A stretch of 64,000 nt of DNA from Bradyrhizobium sp. (GTDB lineage: Bacteria; Pseudomonadota; Alphaproteobacteria; Rhizobiales; Xanthobacteraceae). The position numbers were made by a program, and so were the translations under genes. The stretch's first letter is position 1, and each line of letters begins with the position of its first letter. Below the pieces are notes generated by a model that was not told the DNA's origin, did no database searches, and saw only the letters and a program-made list of their open reading frames with translations. Location of the stretch: assembly GCF_030654605.1 (NCBI RefSeq), contig NZ_JAURXB010000133.1:1-64000 (forward strand), in the 5' to 3' direction. Shown piece after piece: positions 18,229-27,192 of the stretch.

Positions 18229-19839
18229 ATGCCCGCAGCCGAACCCCTGCTCAACGCGCCGGAATTCACGGTGTCCGAACTTTCCTCCGCGCTGAAGCGG
18301 ACGGTGGAGGACGCCTATGGGCACGTCCGGGTGCGCGGCGAAATCTCCGGGTTCCGCGGGCCGCATTCCTCCGGACACTGTTATTTCGCGCTGAAGGACG
18401 AGAGTGCCAAGATCGAGGCGGTGATCTGGAAGGGCGTGCATGGCCGGATGCGGTTCAAGCCGCAGGAGGGCCTCGAGGTCATCGCCACCGGCAAGCTCAC
18501 CACCTACCCGGGCTCGTCGAAATACCAGATCGTGATCGAGGCGATCGAGCCCGCCGGCATCGGCGCGCTGATGGCGCTGATGGAAGAGCGCAAGAAGAAG
18601 CTCGCCGCCGAAGGGCTGTTCGACGAGGCGCGCAAGCAATTGCTGCCGTGGCTGCCGGAAGTGATCGGCGTCGTGACGTCGCCGACCGGCGCGGTGATCC
18701 GCGACATCCTGCACCGGCTGCAGGACCGTTTTCCGCGCCGCGTGCTGGTGTGGCCGGTCAAGGTGCAGGGCGAGGGTTCGGCCGAACAGGTCGCGGCCGC
18801 GATCCGCGGCTTCAATGCGTTGCCGGAAGGCGGCAGGATTCCGCGGCCGGATCTTCTGATCGTCGCGCGCGGCGGCGGCTCGCTGGAGGATTTGTGGTCG
18901 TTCAACGAGGAAATCGTGGTCCGCGCCGCAGCCGAAAGCATGATCCCGCTGATCTCGGCGATCGGTCACGAGACCGACATCACCCTGATCGACTTCGCCG
19001 CCGACAAGCGCGCGCCGACGCCGACGGCGGCCGCCGAAATGGCGGTGCCGGTGCGCGCCGAGCTGTTCGTCGAGGTGTCCGCGCTGGCGCGGCGCACCAT
19101 GCTGTGCTGGCAGCGCGCCCAGGAAAGCCGCCGCAACGAGCTGCGCGCAGCAGCGCGGGCGCTGCCCGCCGCCGGCGAGTTGCTGGCGATCCCGCGGCAG
19201 CGGCTCGACGGCGCGACCAGCGCCCTGCCCCGCGGCTTGAAAGCCAATACCCATGCGCATTTCCGCCGCTTTGCGGCGAGCAGCGCGAAACTGACGTTGC
19301 GGGTGCTGCACGCGCAGGTCAGCCACGCCGCGCAGCGGCTCACCATCAACAGCGAGCGCTTGAGCCTTAGCGCGCGATCGCTGGTGCGCCGCCGCCGCGA
19401 TCGTTTTGCCGGCCTCGAGATCAGGCTCAAGGCGTCAAAGCTTTCCAATGCCGAGGCGCAGCGCCAGGCCATCGCGCGGCAGCGCGAACGCACGCTGCGG
19501 CTGGCCGAGCGCGCGCGGCGCGCGGTCGCCACCGTGATGCAGCGGCTCGACGCGCGGGTCGCCCATAGCGGCCAGCTGCTGTCGGCGCTGTCCTACCGCG
19601 GCGTGCTGGCGCGCGGCTTTGCGCTGGTGCGCGACGAGCAGGGCCAGCCCGTTCATGCCGCCGCCGAAATCGGCCCGGGCGCGGTTCTCAACATCGAATT
19701 CGCCGACGGCCGCGTCGGCGCGACGGCGGATGCCGACCGGCCGGCGGCGACGCGACCCGTGAAGCCGGTGGCCGGCGAGCCGAAGGGCGCGACGCCGAAG
19801 CGCGTTGCAAAACCGGCTGGTCAGGGAAGTTTGTTTTAG
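18229..19839 (+). CDS. xseA: Exodeoxyribonuclease VII large subunit
   Basis: 536 residues. XseA with XseB degrades single-stranded DNA. An N-terminal OB-fold ([20 protein letters not shown] through [10 protein letters not shown]) precedes the catalytic domain with [36 protein letters not shown] and [24 protein letters not shown] in outline. A long Arg-rich helical stretch and a C-terminal tail follow. The ATG at 18229 is the natural start; an in-frame ATG at 18130 would add 33 residues next to the palindrome and cannot be ruled out. Reading further upstream only shadows the opposite-strand hydrolase. Confidence 0.95.
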   Translation: MPAAEPLLNAPEFTVSELSSALKRTVEDAYGHVRVRGEISGFRGPHSSGHCYFALKDESAKIEAVIWKGVHGRMRFKPQEGLEVIATGKLTTYPGSSKYQIVIEAIEPAGIGALMALMEERKKKLAAEGLFDEARKQLLPWLPEVIGVVTSPTGAVIRDILHRLQDRFPRRVLVWPVKVQGEGSAEQVAAAIRGFNALPEGGRIPRPDLLIVARGGGSLEDLWSFNEEIVVRAAAESMIPLISAIGHETDITLIDFAADKRAPTPTAAAEMAVPVRAELFVEVSALARRTMLCWQRAQESRRNELRAAARALPAAGELLAIPRQRLDGATSALPRGLKANTHAHFRRFAASSAKLTLRVLHAQVSHAAQRLTINSERLSLSARSLVRRRRDRFAGLEIRLKASKLSNAEAQRQAIARQRERTLRLAERARRAVATVMQRLDARVAHSGQLLSALSYRGVLARGFALVRDEQGQPVHAAAEIGPGAVLNIEFADGRVGATADADRPAATRPVKPVAGEPKGATPKRVAKPAGQGSLF

Positions 19840-19853
19840 AGATTGCGCTTATC

Positions 19854-19996
19854 TTCTCCCCTCCTCCCGCGAAGCGGCGGGGAGGGGTCGGGGGTGGGGG
19901 GTCTATCGGCAGGAACCGCTGCATGGGTAAATGCCGCGCTACCCCCACCCCCGACCCCACCCCGCCACCCGCAAGGGCGCGTGGAGGGAGGGGAGC
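19854..19996. repeat. Palindromic repeat (CTCCCCTCC...GGGTCGGGGGTGGGG type)
   Basis: The left end TCTCCCCTCCTCCCGCG and right end CGCGTGGAGGGAGGGGAG pair, as do the inner GGGGTCGGGGGTGGGG and CCCCCACCCCCGACCCC arms. It lies between the convergent xseA and hydrolase genes. Related units are at 32851-33050, 36089-36130, 44187-44236 and 46728-46763. Confidence 0.88.
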
Positions 19997-20833
19997 TCAC
20001 CGCGCCAACCACTCTGTAACCCGCTTCTGCGAGTCCGCGCGCGCTGCCGGATCGGCGCCGAGATGGCCGCGTTCGGGCAGTGCGGGATCGGCCGCGCCGC
20101 CGATCGTCTGCAGCGGAAGATTGGTGCGATCGAATTCGTGCAGGGCGCCGGGATAGACCACGATCCGCGCCAGCGCGCTGCGCCCGCGCGCGCCGTCGAC
20201 CATCTGGCGGCAGGCCGGCGGCGAAGAGATGTCGTCCCTGGCGCCGATCAAGAGCAGCGTCGGAACCCGCGCGCTCCATCCGAGGCCGGACGAGATGCGG
20301 CAGTTCGGATAAAACGCGACCGCCGAGCGGAAATCCGGCGCTACCTTGCGCGTCGGCGATTGCGGGCGCACCGCCCACAGCAAGGCGCTGGCGCCCTCCG
20401 CCCATCCCATCAGGCTGATGCGGTCGCGCGCCGCCCAGGGTTGCTGCTGCAGCCATTGCCGCGACGCCATGATATCGGCCACCCGTTCGCGGCGGGCGAG
20501 GACGCGGCGCTCCCTGACGCGACATTGCGGCCCGAGTTCACGCGAACCGTAGCTGTCCGGCAACAACAGCGCCGTGCCGCCCTTCAGCAAGGGCTCCGCC
20601 CAGTCGCGGTAGCGCCGCTGCACCGGCTCGGATTGACCGCCGAGACCGCCGCAGCCGTGCAACGCGATCACCACCGGAAACGGGCCGGCGCCGTCGGGCT
20701 TGTAAAGCTGCGCGTGCAGCATGCCGCCGCCGAAGGGGATCTCGACCTGACGTGGCGACGGCAACGTCGCCGCGTCAGCGGCAAAGGCCACCGCAGAGAG
20801 CGCCAGGAATGCAGCTGCTGAAAATAGGCGCAT
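19997..20833 (-). CDS. Dienelactone hydrolase-like exported protein lacking the usual nucleophile
   Basis: 278 residues with a signal peptide (LFSAAAFLALSAVAFAADA). The fold landmarks are present: IALHGCGG oxyanion region, LPDSYGSRELGP strand, late acid in IGARDDIS and base in GALHEFD. The nucleophile elbow, normally G-x-C/S-x-G, reads G143-W-A145-E-G147, with Ala in place of Ser or Cys (codon GCG). Either it is not a hydrolase or it uses a different residue. The ATG at 20833 begins the signal peptide; a reading to 20881 adds an implausible leader. Confidence 0.85.
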   Translation of the reverse strand: MRLFSAAAFLALSAVAFAADAATLPSPRQVEIPFGGGMLHAQLYKPDGAGPFPVVIALHGCGGLGGQSEPVQRRYRDWAEPLLKGGTALLLPDSYGSRELGPQCRVRERRVLARRERVADIMASRQWLQQQPWAARDRISLMGWAEGASALLWAVRPQSPTRKVAPDFRSAVAFYPNCRISSGLGWSARVPTLLLIGARDDISSPPACRQMVDGARGRSALARIVVYPGALHEFDRTNLPLQTIGGAADPALPERGHLGADPAARADSQKRVTEWLAR

Positions 20834-20996
20834 CGTATTCCCGCCGCGAGGACCAGATGATCGAAGGCTAGCATGCGTCAAAAGCTGAAAATCATCACAA
20901 ATCGGTGGGTTTCACAGGCGGACACCACGACCTATTTATGATAGATCGCAGGCTGGAAAAACAGTTAGCCTCAAAATTGGTCGGAGAAATTCAACC

Positions 20997-21218
20997 GTGC
21001 TGAATAAATTCGGCCCCTCGGGCCATGGCGAAGCCCAGGTGCAATATCTGGATGGCGATTTCCGCGTGATCTCGCCGGGAACCTATGTGCGCTGCGCGGT
21101 GACCGACGCCCGGATCCCGCTCGACGAGCTGAAATACTGGAGCGTCGACCTGCAGGAGGCCTACGCGATTCCGAACGCGGTATTGCAGCGGCATTATTCG
21201 GCGCAGGTGAAGGGGTAG
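20997..21218 (+). CDS. DUF2093 domain protein
   Basis: 73 residues from a GTG start, with GGAGAA about ten bases upstream. The sequence (FGPSGHGEAQVQYLDGDFRV, then RIPLDELKYWSVDLQEAY and PNAVLQRHY) matches the small DUF2093 family found almost only in alphaproteobacteria. It has no signal or membrane segment. Its role is unknown. It is divergent from the dienelactone hydrolase-like gene. Confidence 0.9.
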   Translation: MLNKFGPSGHGEAQVQYLDGDFRVISPGTYVRCAVTDARIPLDELKYWSVDLQEAYAIPNAVLQRHYSAQVKG

Positions 21219-21225
21219 AGGTATT

Positions 21226-21346
21226 TCGTCGTCCCGGCGAACGCCGGGACCCATACGCCGTGCCGTCTCGTTACGGCAGTATCTCAGACACCTTCTGCAA
21301 CAACAGATGACCGGGATTATGGGTCCCGGCGTTCGCCGGGACGACG
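21226..21346. repeat. Palindromic repeat (family A) overlapping the end of lpxK
   Basis: Left end TCGTCGTCCCGGCGAACGCC and right end GGCGTTCGCCGGGACGACG are complementary, with GGGACCCATA and TATGGGTCCC inside. The unit extends into the 3' end of lpxK (stop at 21317-21319), so part of the repeat is translated. Confidence 0.9.
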
Positions 21347-22345
21347 TTGAAAACTCTTCTCTCTCGCCTTGAACAGCCGGTCGCTCACGAACTTCCGCAA
21401 CGCCGCGGCGTCATCGAATTCCAGCGTCACCGCGAACGGCACGATGTCGTTTGCCCGGGACCCCAGCCGCGCCAGGTCCTTTTCCGTCGTCACCAGCGTC
21501 AGCCTGTCGCGCGCGGCTTCCGCGATCAAGGCCTCGATCTCGCCTGGCGAATACGGATGGTGATCGGCGAAGGCGCGCTCCCGGACCACGTCGATATCAG
21601 CGGCGCGTAGCGTCCTGAAGAAGCGGTCGGGATCGCCGATCCCGGCGAAGGCGAGCACGCGCCTGGCCGCGAGCGCAGATACCGAGGCGTCGGTCGGCTT
21701 CAGATGGGCTGACAGCACCGGCTTCCCCCGCGCGGCGATTCCGGCGGCGACCGATCTGGCCGCCGTGCCATCGCCGATCACGATCAGCGCATCGGTGCGG
21801 GCGAGTTGCAGATCCAGCGGCGCGCGCAGGGGTCCAGCGGGAAACAGGCAGCCATTGCCGAGGCCGCGGTTGGCATCGATCACGATCAGCGAGGCATCCT
21901 TGGCGACAGCGGGATTCTGAAAACCGTCGTCCATCAGGATCACGCTGGCGCCCTGTGAGCGCGCCAGCGCGACGCCGCCGGGACGATCGCGCGCGACCGC
22001 CACCGGCACCGTCCGCGCCAGCATCAGGGGTTCGTCGCCGACATCGGCGGCGGCGTGCCGCGCAAGGTCGACCATGACCGGGCCGCGCAACCGGCCGCCA
22101 TAGCCGCGGCTGAGCACGACCGGCGTCTCGCCGAGATCGCGCAGCAATCGTGTGAGGGCGAGTACGGTCGGGGTCTTGCCGGCGCCGCCGGTGTGATAAT
22201 TGCCGACGCACAGGACGGGGATGCCGGCATCGAGCCCCGGACGCTGCATGCGCCGGCCCGCCACCGCGCCATAGAGCGCGCCAAGCGGCAACAGCAAACG
22301 CGAATAGAAGGACGCGGGCCGGTGCCAGAAGGCCGGCTCACGCAT
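21317..22345 (-). CDS. lpxK: Tetraacyldisaccharide 4'-kinase (lipid A biosynthesis)
   Basis: 342-residue inner-membrane-associated kinase that phosphorylates the 4' position of the lipid A disaccharide precursor. The N-terminal hydrophobic helix (FYSRLLLPLGALYGAVAG), the P-loop VGNYHTGGAGKTPTVLAL and LSRGYGGRLRG are diagnostic, as is the MDDGFQNP motif. The last ten or so residues (QRRPGERRDP) are encoded by the adjoining palindromic repeat rather than by ancestral lpxK sequence. Its ATG overlaps the end of waaA by eight bases, so the genes are coupled. Confidence 0.95.
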   Translation of the reverse strand: MREPAFWHRPASFYSRLLLPLGALYGAVAGRRMQRPGLDAGIPVLCVGNYHTGGAGKTPTVLALTRLLRDLGETPVVLSRGYGGRLRGPVMVDLARHAAADVGDEPLMLARTVPVAVARDRPGGVALARSQGASVILMDDGFQNPAVAKDASLIVIDANRGLGNGCLFPAGPLRAPLDLQLARTDALIVIGDGTAARSVAAGIAARGKPVLSAHLKPTDASVSALAARRVLAFAGIGDPDRFFRTLRAADIDVVRERAFADHHPYSPGEIEALIAEAARDRLTLVTTEKDLARLGSRANDIVPFAVTLEFDDAAALRKFVSDRLFKAREKSFQRRPGERRDP

Positions 22346-23624
22346 TGGCCGCTCCCATCTCGATCCGCAACTGCAAAAGATAGGGTTCGAGCGCGGTGAG
22401 CGTGCGCTCGAGCGCGCCGCCGAGCTGTTCGACCACGCGGGTCGAGGCCGCCAGCGACACGTCGCGCGCCGCCGGATCGGCCAGCAGCTGGCCGAGTTGC
22501 TTGACCAGCGCTTCCAGCGTGTCCACCTGCCGGGCGCCGCCGGCGCGATCGAGCGCCTCGTAGACGTCGGTGAAATTGAACACGTGCGGACCATGTACGA
22601 CCGACGCGCCGAGCTTGATCGCCTCGATCGGATTCTGCCCGCCATGCGGAACCAGCGAGCCGCCCATGAAGACGATCGGCGCCAGCCGATAGAACAATCC
22701 AAGCTCGCCCATGGTATCCGCGACATAGATATCGGTGGTCGCCGTCGGCAATTCCTCGCGCGAGCGCAAGCCGGCGTGCAGGCCGGAGGCAGCAATCGTG
22801 CGGGCGATCGCCTCGCCGCGGTCGACATGCCGCGGCACGATCACGGTCAGCAGCTTGGGAAAGAATCCCGCCAGCGTCCGATGCGCCTCGATCAGGATTT
22901 CCTCTTCGCCGGGATGGGTCGACGCCGCGACGATGATCGGGCGGCCGCGCGTCACCGCCATCAGCCGCTCCAGTTTGGCGGGATCGGCGGGCGGCGCCGG
23001 CACGTCCAGTTTGAGGTTTCCCGTGGTGACGACGTTGCGGCTGCCGAGCGCCGCAAAGCGCTCCCCGTCGAGGTTCGACTGGGCGAGGCAGACCTCGAAC
23101 TTGCCGAGCAAGGCCGAGATCGTGCCGCTCATCCGGCTCCAGCGCGGAAACGAGCGCTGCGACATCCGGCCGTTGATCAGCACCATCGGCAGCCGCCGCG
23201 CCGCGCTCGACAGGATCAGATTGGGCCACAGGTCGGATTCGATGAACAGCGCCAGCGAAGGCCGCCAGTGATCGAGAAAGCGGCCGACATAGCGCGGCGA
23301 ATCGTAAGGCACATACTGATGGATGATGTCGGCGGGGAACCGCTTGGCGACGATATTCGCCGAGGTCACGGTGCCGGACGTCAGCAGGATCCGCAGATTA
23401 AGCGCACGCAATCTTTCGATCAGGGCGGCGGCGGCCAGCACTTCGCCGACGCTGGCGCCGTGAATCCACACCAGCGGCCCGTGAGGCCGGGTATCCGCGC
23501 TCATGCCGCGCCGCTCGCCGACCCTGGCCGGATCCTCCTTGCCCTGCTTCAGCCGCCGCTTGATCAGCGCCGGCGCCAGCGGAAGCATCGCGGAGGACAG
23601 CTTCCGGTAAACCCGCAGCGTCAT
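22338..23624 (-). CDS. waaA: 3-deoxy-D-manno-octulosonic acid (Kdo) transferase
   Basis: 428-residue glycosyltransferase (GT30) that adds Kdo to lipid IVA at the inner membrane. Motifs include PLVWIHGASVGEVLAA, FIESDLWPNLI, VLINGRMSQRS and the C-terminal FMGGSLVPHGGQNPIEA donor-binding region (outline). The ATG at 23624 gives a normal N-terminus with MTLRVYRKLSS. It lies between a DUF374 acyltransferase gene upstream and lpxK downstream, forming a lipid A/Kdo gene cluster. Confidence 0.95.
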   Translation of the reverse strand: MTLRVYRKLSSAMLPLAPALIKRRLKQGKEDPARVGERRGMSADTRPHGPLVWIHGASVGEVLAAAALIERLRALNLRILLTSGTVTSANIVAKRFPADIIHQYVPYDSPRYVGRFLDHWRPSLALFIESDLWPNLILSSAARRLPMVLINGRMSQRSFPRWSRMSGTISALLGKFEVCLAQSNLDGERFAALGSRNVVTTGNLKLDVPAPPADPAKLERLMAVTRGRPIIVAASTHPGEEEILIEAHRTLAGFFPKLLTVIVPRHVDRGEAIARTIAASGLHAGLRSREELPTATTDIYVADTMGELGLFYRLAPIVFMGGSLVPHGGQNPIEAIKLGASVVHGPHVFNFTDVYEALDRAGGARQVDTLEALVKQLGQLLADPAARDVSLAASTRVVEQLGGALERTLTALEPYLLQLRIEMGAANA

Positions 23625-23634
23625 CGGCAGGGGG

Positions 23635-24348
23635 TTAGTCAATGCCTGCCTCCGGGCGGCCGACCATCGCATAGGCACGGCGGGCCGCCTCGTTCAGGTA
23701 AGTCTCGAGCTGGAGGCGGCACTTTTCCATGGTCTCGGCATCGGCATCCTGCGGTACGATCACCGCGTCCACACCCGTCACTGCGCCGCGGCCGAATGGC
23801 AAATTGATGGTGGTGCGGTCCCAATTGTTCAACCGTATGAAACGGCTGGTCACCATCGCGAAGGGCACGATCGGCCGGCCGGATTCCCGCGCCAGCATGA
23901 TGATTCCAAGCCCGGCCACCCGCGAGCGCTTCGGCACGTCGGCGGTCGAGGCGACATTATAACCCTCATCGAGCGCCTGCACCATCTGCCGGAACGCGCC
24001 GACGCCACCCTTGCGGTTGAAGGCGCCGCCGTGATCGCCGGAGCCACGGATGGTCTCGATGCCCAGCCGTTCGGCGGCGATGGCGTTGAACTCGCCATCG
24101 CGATGGCGCGAGATCAGCACCTTGGCACGATGGGTTGCCTTGGTCTTGATGAAGGGCGTCAGGAAATGCTGGCCGTGCCAGAACGCGAAGATCAGCGGCT
24201 GATGCGGCTCCGCCATTTCATAGATGTTGGGCGGATCGAAACTGAAGCGGTTGGTCAGCCAGACCAGCCGCAGATATTCGGCCGCGAGGACACCCACCGC
24301 GCGCTGGACCCAGCTGCTGCGCAGCACATTGCGAACGAGCTTTTTCAA
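23635..24348 (-). CDS. DUF374 lysophospholipid acyltransferase-like protein
   Basis: 237 residues, DUF374 family, distantly related to LpxL/PlsC acyltransferases. Visible motifs are LIFAFWHGQHFL near residue 55, VLISRHRDGEFNAIAAERLG and RGSGDHGGAF, followed by a PFAMVTSRF region. Because it stands in an operon with waaA and lpxK it may be involved in lipid A acylation, but the substrate is not established. Its start overlaps the DUF4170 stop by four bases. Confidence 0.88.
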   Translation of the reverse strand: MKKLVRNVLRSSWVQRAVGVLAAEYLRLVWLTNRFSFDPPNIYEMAEPHQPLIFAFWHGQHFLTPFIKTKATHRAKVLISRHRDGEFNAIAAERLGIETIRGSGDHGGAFNRKGGVGAFRQMVQALDEGYNVASTADVPKRSRVAGLGIIMLARESGRPIVPFAMVTSRFIRLNNWDRTTINLPFGRGAVTGVDAVIVPQDADAETMEKCRLQLETYLNEAARRAYAMVGRPEAGID

Positions 24349-24593
24349 TGGGCAGGCTTCGTGTCTTGACCTGGATCGAGCAGCCGGTGGAGGTGCACGA
24401 CGAAGTAGCGCATGTGGGCGTTGTCCACGGTCTGCTGCGCCTTGGCTTTCCAGGCGGCATGCGCTGACGCGTAATTGGGGAATACGCCGACGATCTCGAC
24501 GGCATCGAGATCCTTGAACGTGGTGTGTTCGAGGTCGGTCAGTTCGCCCCCGATGACGAGGTGCAGCAATTGCTGCTGGGCACTATCTGGCAT
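24345..24593 (-). CDS. DUF4170 small protein
   Basis: 82 residues, no signal peptide. The pattern LHLVIGGELTDLEHTTFKDL, then EIVGVFPNYASAHAAWKAKAQ and MRYFVVHLHRLLDP matches DUF4170, a small alphaproteobacterial family usually encoded beside the DUF374 and waaA genes. The function is unknown. It is the first gene of the envelope operon proper, 81 bases after the CysQ-like gene. Confidence 0.9.
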   Translation of the reverse strand: MPDSAQQQLLHLVIGGELTDLEHTTFKDLDAVEIVGVFPNYASAHAAWKAKAQQTVDNAHMRYFVVHLHRLLDPGQDTKPAH

Positions 24594-24674
24594 GTTTCTT
24601 TTTTCCTAATGCGGTGCCCGGCAAAGCAGCAGCAGCCTTAACACGTATCGAGACGTGACGCGTATCGAGGACGC

Positions 24675-25508
24675 TCAGGGCAACGGGTGGTTGCGAAAAT
24701 GCTCGACGATGCGCGCATGACGATCGCGTCCCGCTGCCACCAGCACCCCGTGCGTCACCTCCCGGCGATTATAGAGGATCGTATCCCCCGAGAGTGCGGT
24801 CATGTTACCATTCGCTTCCTGCACGATCAAATTGGCCGCCGCAAGGTCCCAATCGCGGCTTTGGCCGCCGGCAAAAGCCGCATCCAGGCTGCCGTGCGCG
24901 ACCCGGCACAGCCGAAGCGCCAGCGACCCGATTCGGGGGTGAAGCACGGTGTCGCCCGTGGAGGCGTTGAGCCGTTCGACCAGCGGCTTCGGACCGGCGA
25001 CGCGGGGAAAATCCAGCTCGGCGCCGGTTGCCGCGGCAACCGACACGCCGTTCAGCGTCGCGCCCTGCCCGCGCACCGCAAAGAAGAATTCATCGCTGAC
25101 CGGCACGAACACCGCCGCCAGCACCGGCGTCGCATCTTCCACCAGCGCCACGCTCACGCACCAGTCCTCGCGGCCGGCGAGATAACCGCGGGTGCCGTCG
25201 ATCGGGTCGACGATCCAGGTCAGCCGCTTGCCGAGCCGCTTGTCGTCGTCGACGCTTTCTTCCGACAGCCAGCCATAGTCCGGCGTCGCCGAGCGCAGCC
25301 GGCTTTCGAGCAGGTCGTTGGTCCTGATATCGGCCTCGGAGACCGGCGACGACGCGCCCTTGGTCCAGTTTTTCAGCTCGGTGCGGAACAGCGACAGCGC
25401 CAGCGCGCCGGCCTCGCGCACGGCAGATGTCAGCAGCGCTGCGTCGCGCGCCAGCATCTCGCGCGTCGAAATCACGTCGTGCACGCGCTCGGCGCTAACG
25501 TCCGCCAA
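24675..25508 (-). CDS. Inositol monophosphatase-family phosphatase, CysQ-like
   Basis: 277 residues. The lithium-sensitive metal-dependent phosphatase motifs are present: LSEESVDDD (metal Glu), WIVDPIDGTRGY (metal Asp cluster) and SRDWDLAAANLIVQEANG (WDxAA). The closest likely function is 3'(2'),5'-bisphosphate nucleotidase (CysQ), recycling PAP from sulfate assimilation, although inositol phosphatase activity cannot be excluded. The start overlaps the end of pmbA by 14 bases, indicating coupling. Confidence 0.88.
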   Translation of the reverse strand: MADVSAERVHDVISTREMLARDAALLTSAVREAGALALSLFRTELKNWTKGASSPVSEADIRTNDLLESRLRSATPDYGWLSEESVDDDKRLGKRLTWIVDPIDGTRGYLAGREDWCVSVALVEDATPVLAAVFVPVSDEFFFAVRGQGATLNGVSVAAATGAELDFPRVAGPKPLVERLNASTGDTVLHPRIGSLALRLCRVAHGSLDAAFAGGQSRDWDLAAANLIVQEANGNMTALSGDTILYNRREVTHGVLVAAGRDRHARIVEHFRNHPLP

Positions 25509-26895
25509 GCGTCAATCCCTCGATGCGAACCGTCGGCGCATTGACGCCGTAACGGAATTCCAGATCGTTGGCCGGAATCATCGACTTGAATATTTCAAGC
25601 AGATGTCCGGCGATCGTGACCTCGCTCACCGCATAGGTGATCTCGCCATTCTCGATCCAGAAACCGGAGGCGCCGCGGCTGTAGTCGCCGGTCACGCCGT
25701 TGACGCCCGACCCGATCAGGTCGGTGACGTAAAAACCCTGCTTGATGTCGGAGATCAGTTCGGCCGGCGTGGCCTCGCCGGCCTCCAGATGCAGATTGTA
25801 CGATCCCGGCGACGGCGACGACGACACGCCGCGGTGGGCATGGCCGGTGGTGACCAGCCCGAGCTCGCGCGCGGTCGCGCAATCCAATAACCAGGAAGTC
25901 AGCACGCCTTCATCGATGATGGCGAGCTTCTTCACCCTGACGCCCTCGGCGTCAAACGTCTGCGAGCGCAAGCCGCGCACCCGCAAGGGATCGTCGATGA
26001 TGCGGATGTTTTTGGCGAATAATTGCTGACCGAGGCGATCCTTCAGGAACGAGGTCTTGCGCGCGATCGAGGCGCCGTTCACCGCACCGACGAGATGGCC
26101 GACCAGCGATCCGGAAACCCGGGGGTCGAAAACCACAGGCACCTTGCAGGTCTCGACCTTGCGCGGATTGGCGCGCGCCACGGTGCGCTCGCCGGCCTTG
26201 CGGCCGACGCTTTCGGGCGAGGCGAGATCGGAAGCGTGCGGCGCCGAGGTGTAGTCGTAGTCGCGTTCCATACCGGTGCCGTCACCTGATATCGCGGTCA
26301 TCGAGATGCCCTGGCTGGAGCGCAAATAAGAGCCGTGAAAGCCGGTCGAGGTCACCAGCACCATGCCGCCGATGCCGGTGGAGGCCGACGCGCCGCCGGA
26401 TTTGGTGACGCCCTTGACCGCGAGTGCCGCGGCTTCGGCTTCGCAGGCGCGGCGTTCGAGCTCGGAGGTCGAGGGAACTTTTGCGTCGAGCAGATCGAGA
26501 TTGGGGAAGTCGCGCGCCAGCAGGGACGGATCGGCGAGCCCGACATATTTGTCGTCGGGCGCCACGCGCGCCATCGCGACGGCGCGCTCGGCAAGTTTCG
26601 CGACGCCATCGCCGCTGATGTCATTGGTGGAGACCACCGCCTGGCGCTGTCCGACCAGCACGCGCAGTCCGACATCGTCGCCTTCGGAGCGTTCGGATTC
26701 CTCGACGCGCCCGTCGCGCACCTCGACGCCTTGCGAGATGCCGCGCACCGCCACCGCGTCGGCGGCATCGGCGCCGGCGCGTTTGGCCGCCTCGACGAGG
26801 CGCTGCGCCAGCGTGCTCAGCGCCGACTGATCGAACAGATCGGAAGAGGCTGCTTTCGAGGAAAGCGCCGATGCGGCGGATGGTGAAGAGATCAC
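25495..26895 (-). CDS. pmbA: TldD/PmbA-family protein, PmbA (TldE) type
   Basis: 466 residues. The protein shows the TldD/TldE fold features but lacks the HExxxH zinc motif of TldD, which identifies it as the PmbA/TldE subunit. Typical stretches are SEGDDVGLRVLVGQRQAVVS, DYDYTSAPHASDL and SGVNGVTGDYSRGASGFWIE in outline. In known systems TldD and TldE form a heterodimeric protease that processes unfolded peptides such as microcin precursors and CcdA. The tldD partner is not in this window. No reliable -10/-35 is visible upstream. Confidence 0.92.
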   Translation of the reverse strand: MISSPSAASALSSKAASSDLFDQSALSTLAQRLVEAAKRAGADAADAVAVRGISQGVEVRDGRVEESERSEGDDVGLRVLVGQRQAVVSTNDISGDGVAKLAERAVAMARVAPDDKYVGLADPSLLARDFPNLDLLDAKVPSTSELERRACEAEAAALAVKGVTKSGGASASTGIGGMVLVTSTGFHGSYLRSSQGISMTAISGDGTGMERDYDYTSAPHASDLASPESVGRKAGERTVARANPRKVETCKVPVVFDPRVSGSLVGHLVGAVNGASIARKTSFLKDRLGQQLFAKNIRIIDDPLRVRGLRSQTFDAEGVRVKKLAIIDEGVLTSWLLDCATARELGLVTTGHAHRGVSSSPSPGSYNLHLEAGEATPAELISDIKQGFYVTDLIGSGVNGVTGDYSRGASGFWIENGEITYAVSEVTIAGHLLEIFKSMIPANDLEFRYGVNAPTVRIEGLTLGGR

Positions 26896-27192
26896 GAATA
26901 AAATCCCTTGGGATTGAGGGGCATTCAGAGGGCGTCGGGCGAGCCCTCAAAGCAAATCAGCAGACCCTTCAGATGTGCCTGATTCACAGCGATTTCAAGC
27001 GTTTGTTGCGCCGGAAAACGAATGATTTTCAGCTTCCCTGCAAGGTCTCGTCAATCATGTCGGCCAAGGTCTTGTCAATCATGCCGCCGGGTGACGCGGG
27101 ATTAACCAGCCTTTTTAAGCGATTCCGGATCGGGCTCGGCTACGGTCTCACACATCGACCGGGAACATAATCCCGGCGGGGAGATCAAAGCC
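26896..27192. other. Intergenic gap between pmbA and DUF6101 gene
   Basis: Divergent spacer of 297 bases. It holds a 24-base tandem repeat at 27041-27088 and a small hairpin CCGGGA-ACATAA-TCCCGG at 27159-27176 just before the ribosome-binding site of the DUF6101 gene. I see no other gene. Confidence 0.6.
27041..27088. repeat. Two-copy 24-base tandem repeat
   Basis: Each unit reads CAAGGTCTYGTCAATCATG followed by YCGSC; the copies abut at 27064/27065 and differ at about three positions. It lies in the pmbA-DUF6101 spacer and has no obvious coding role. Confidence 0.7.
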
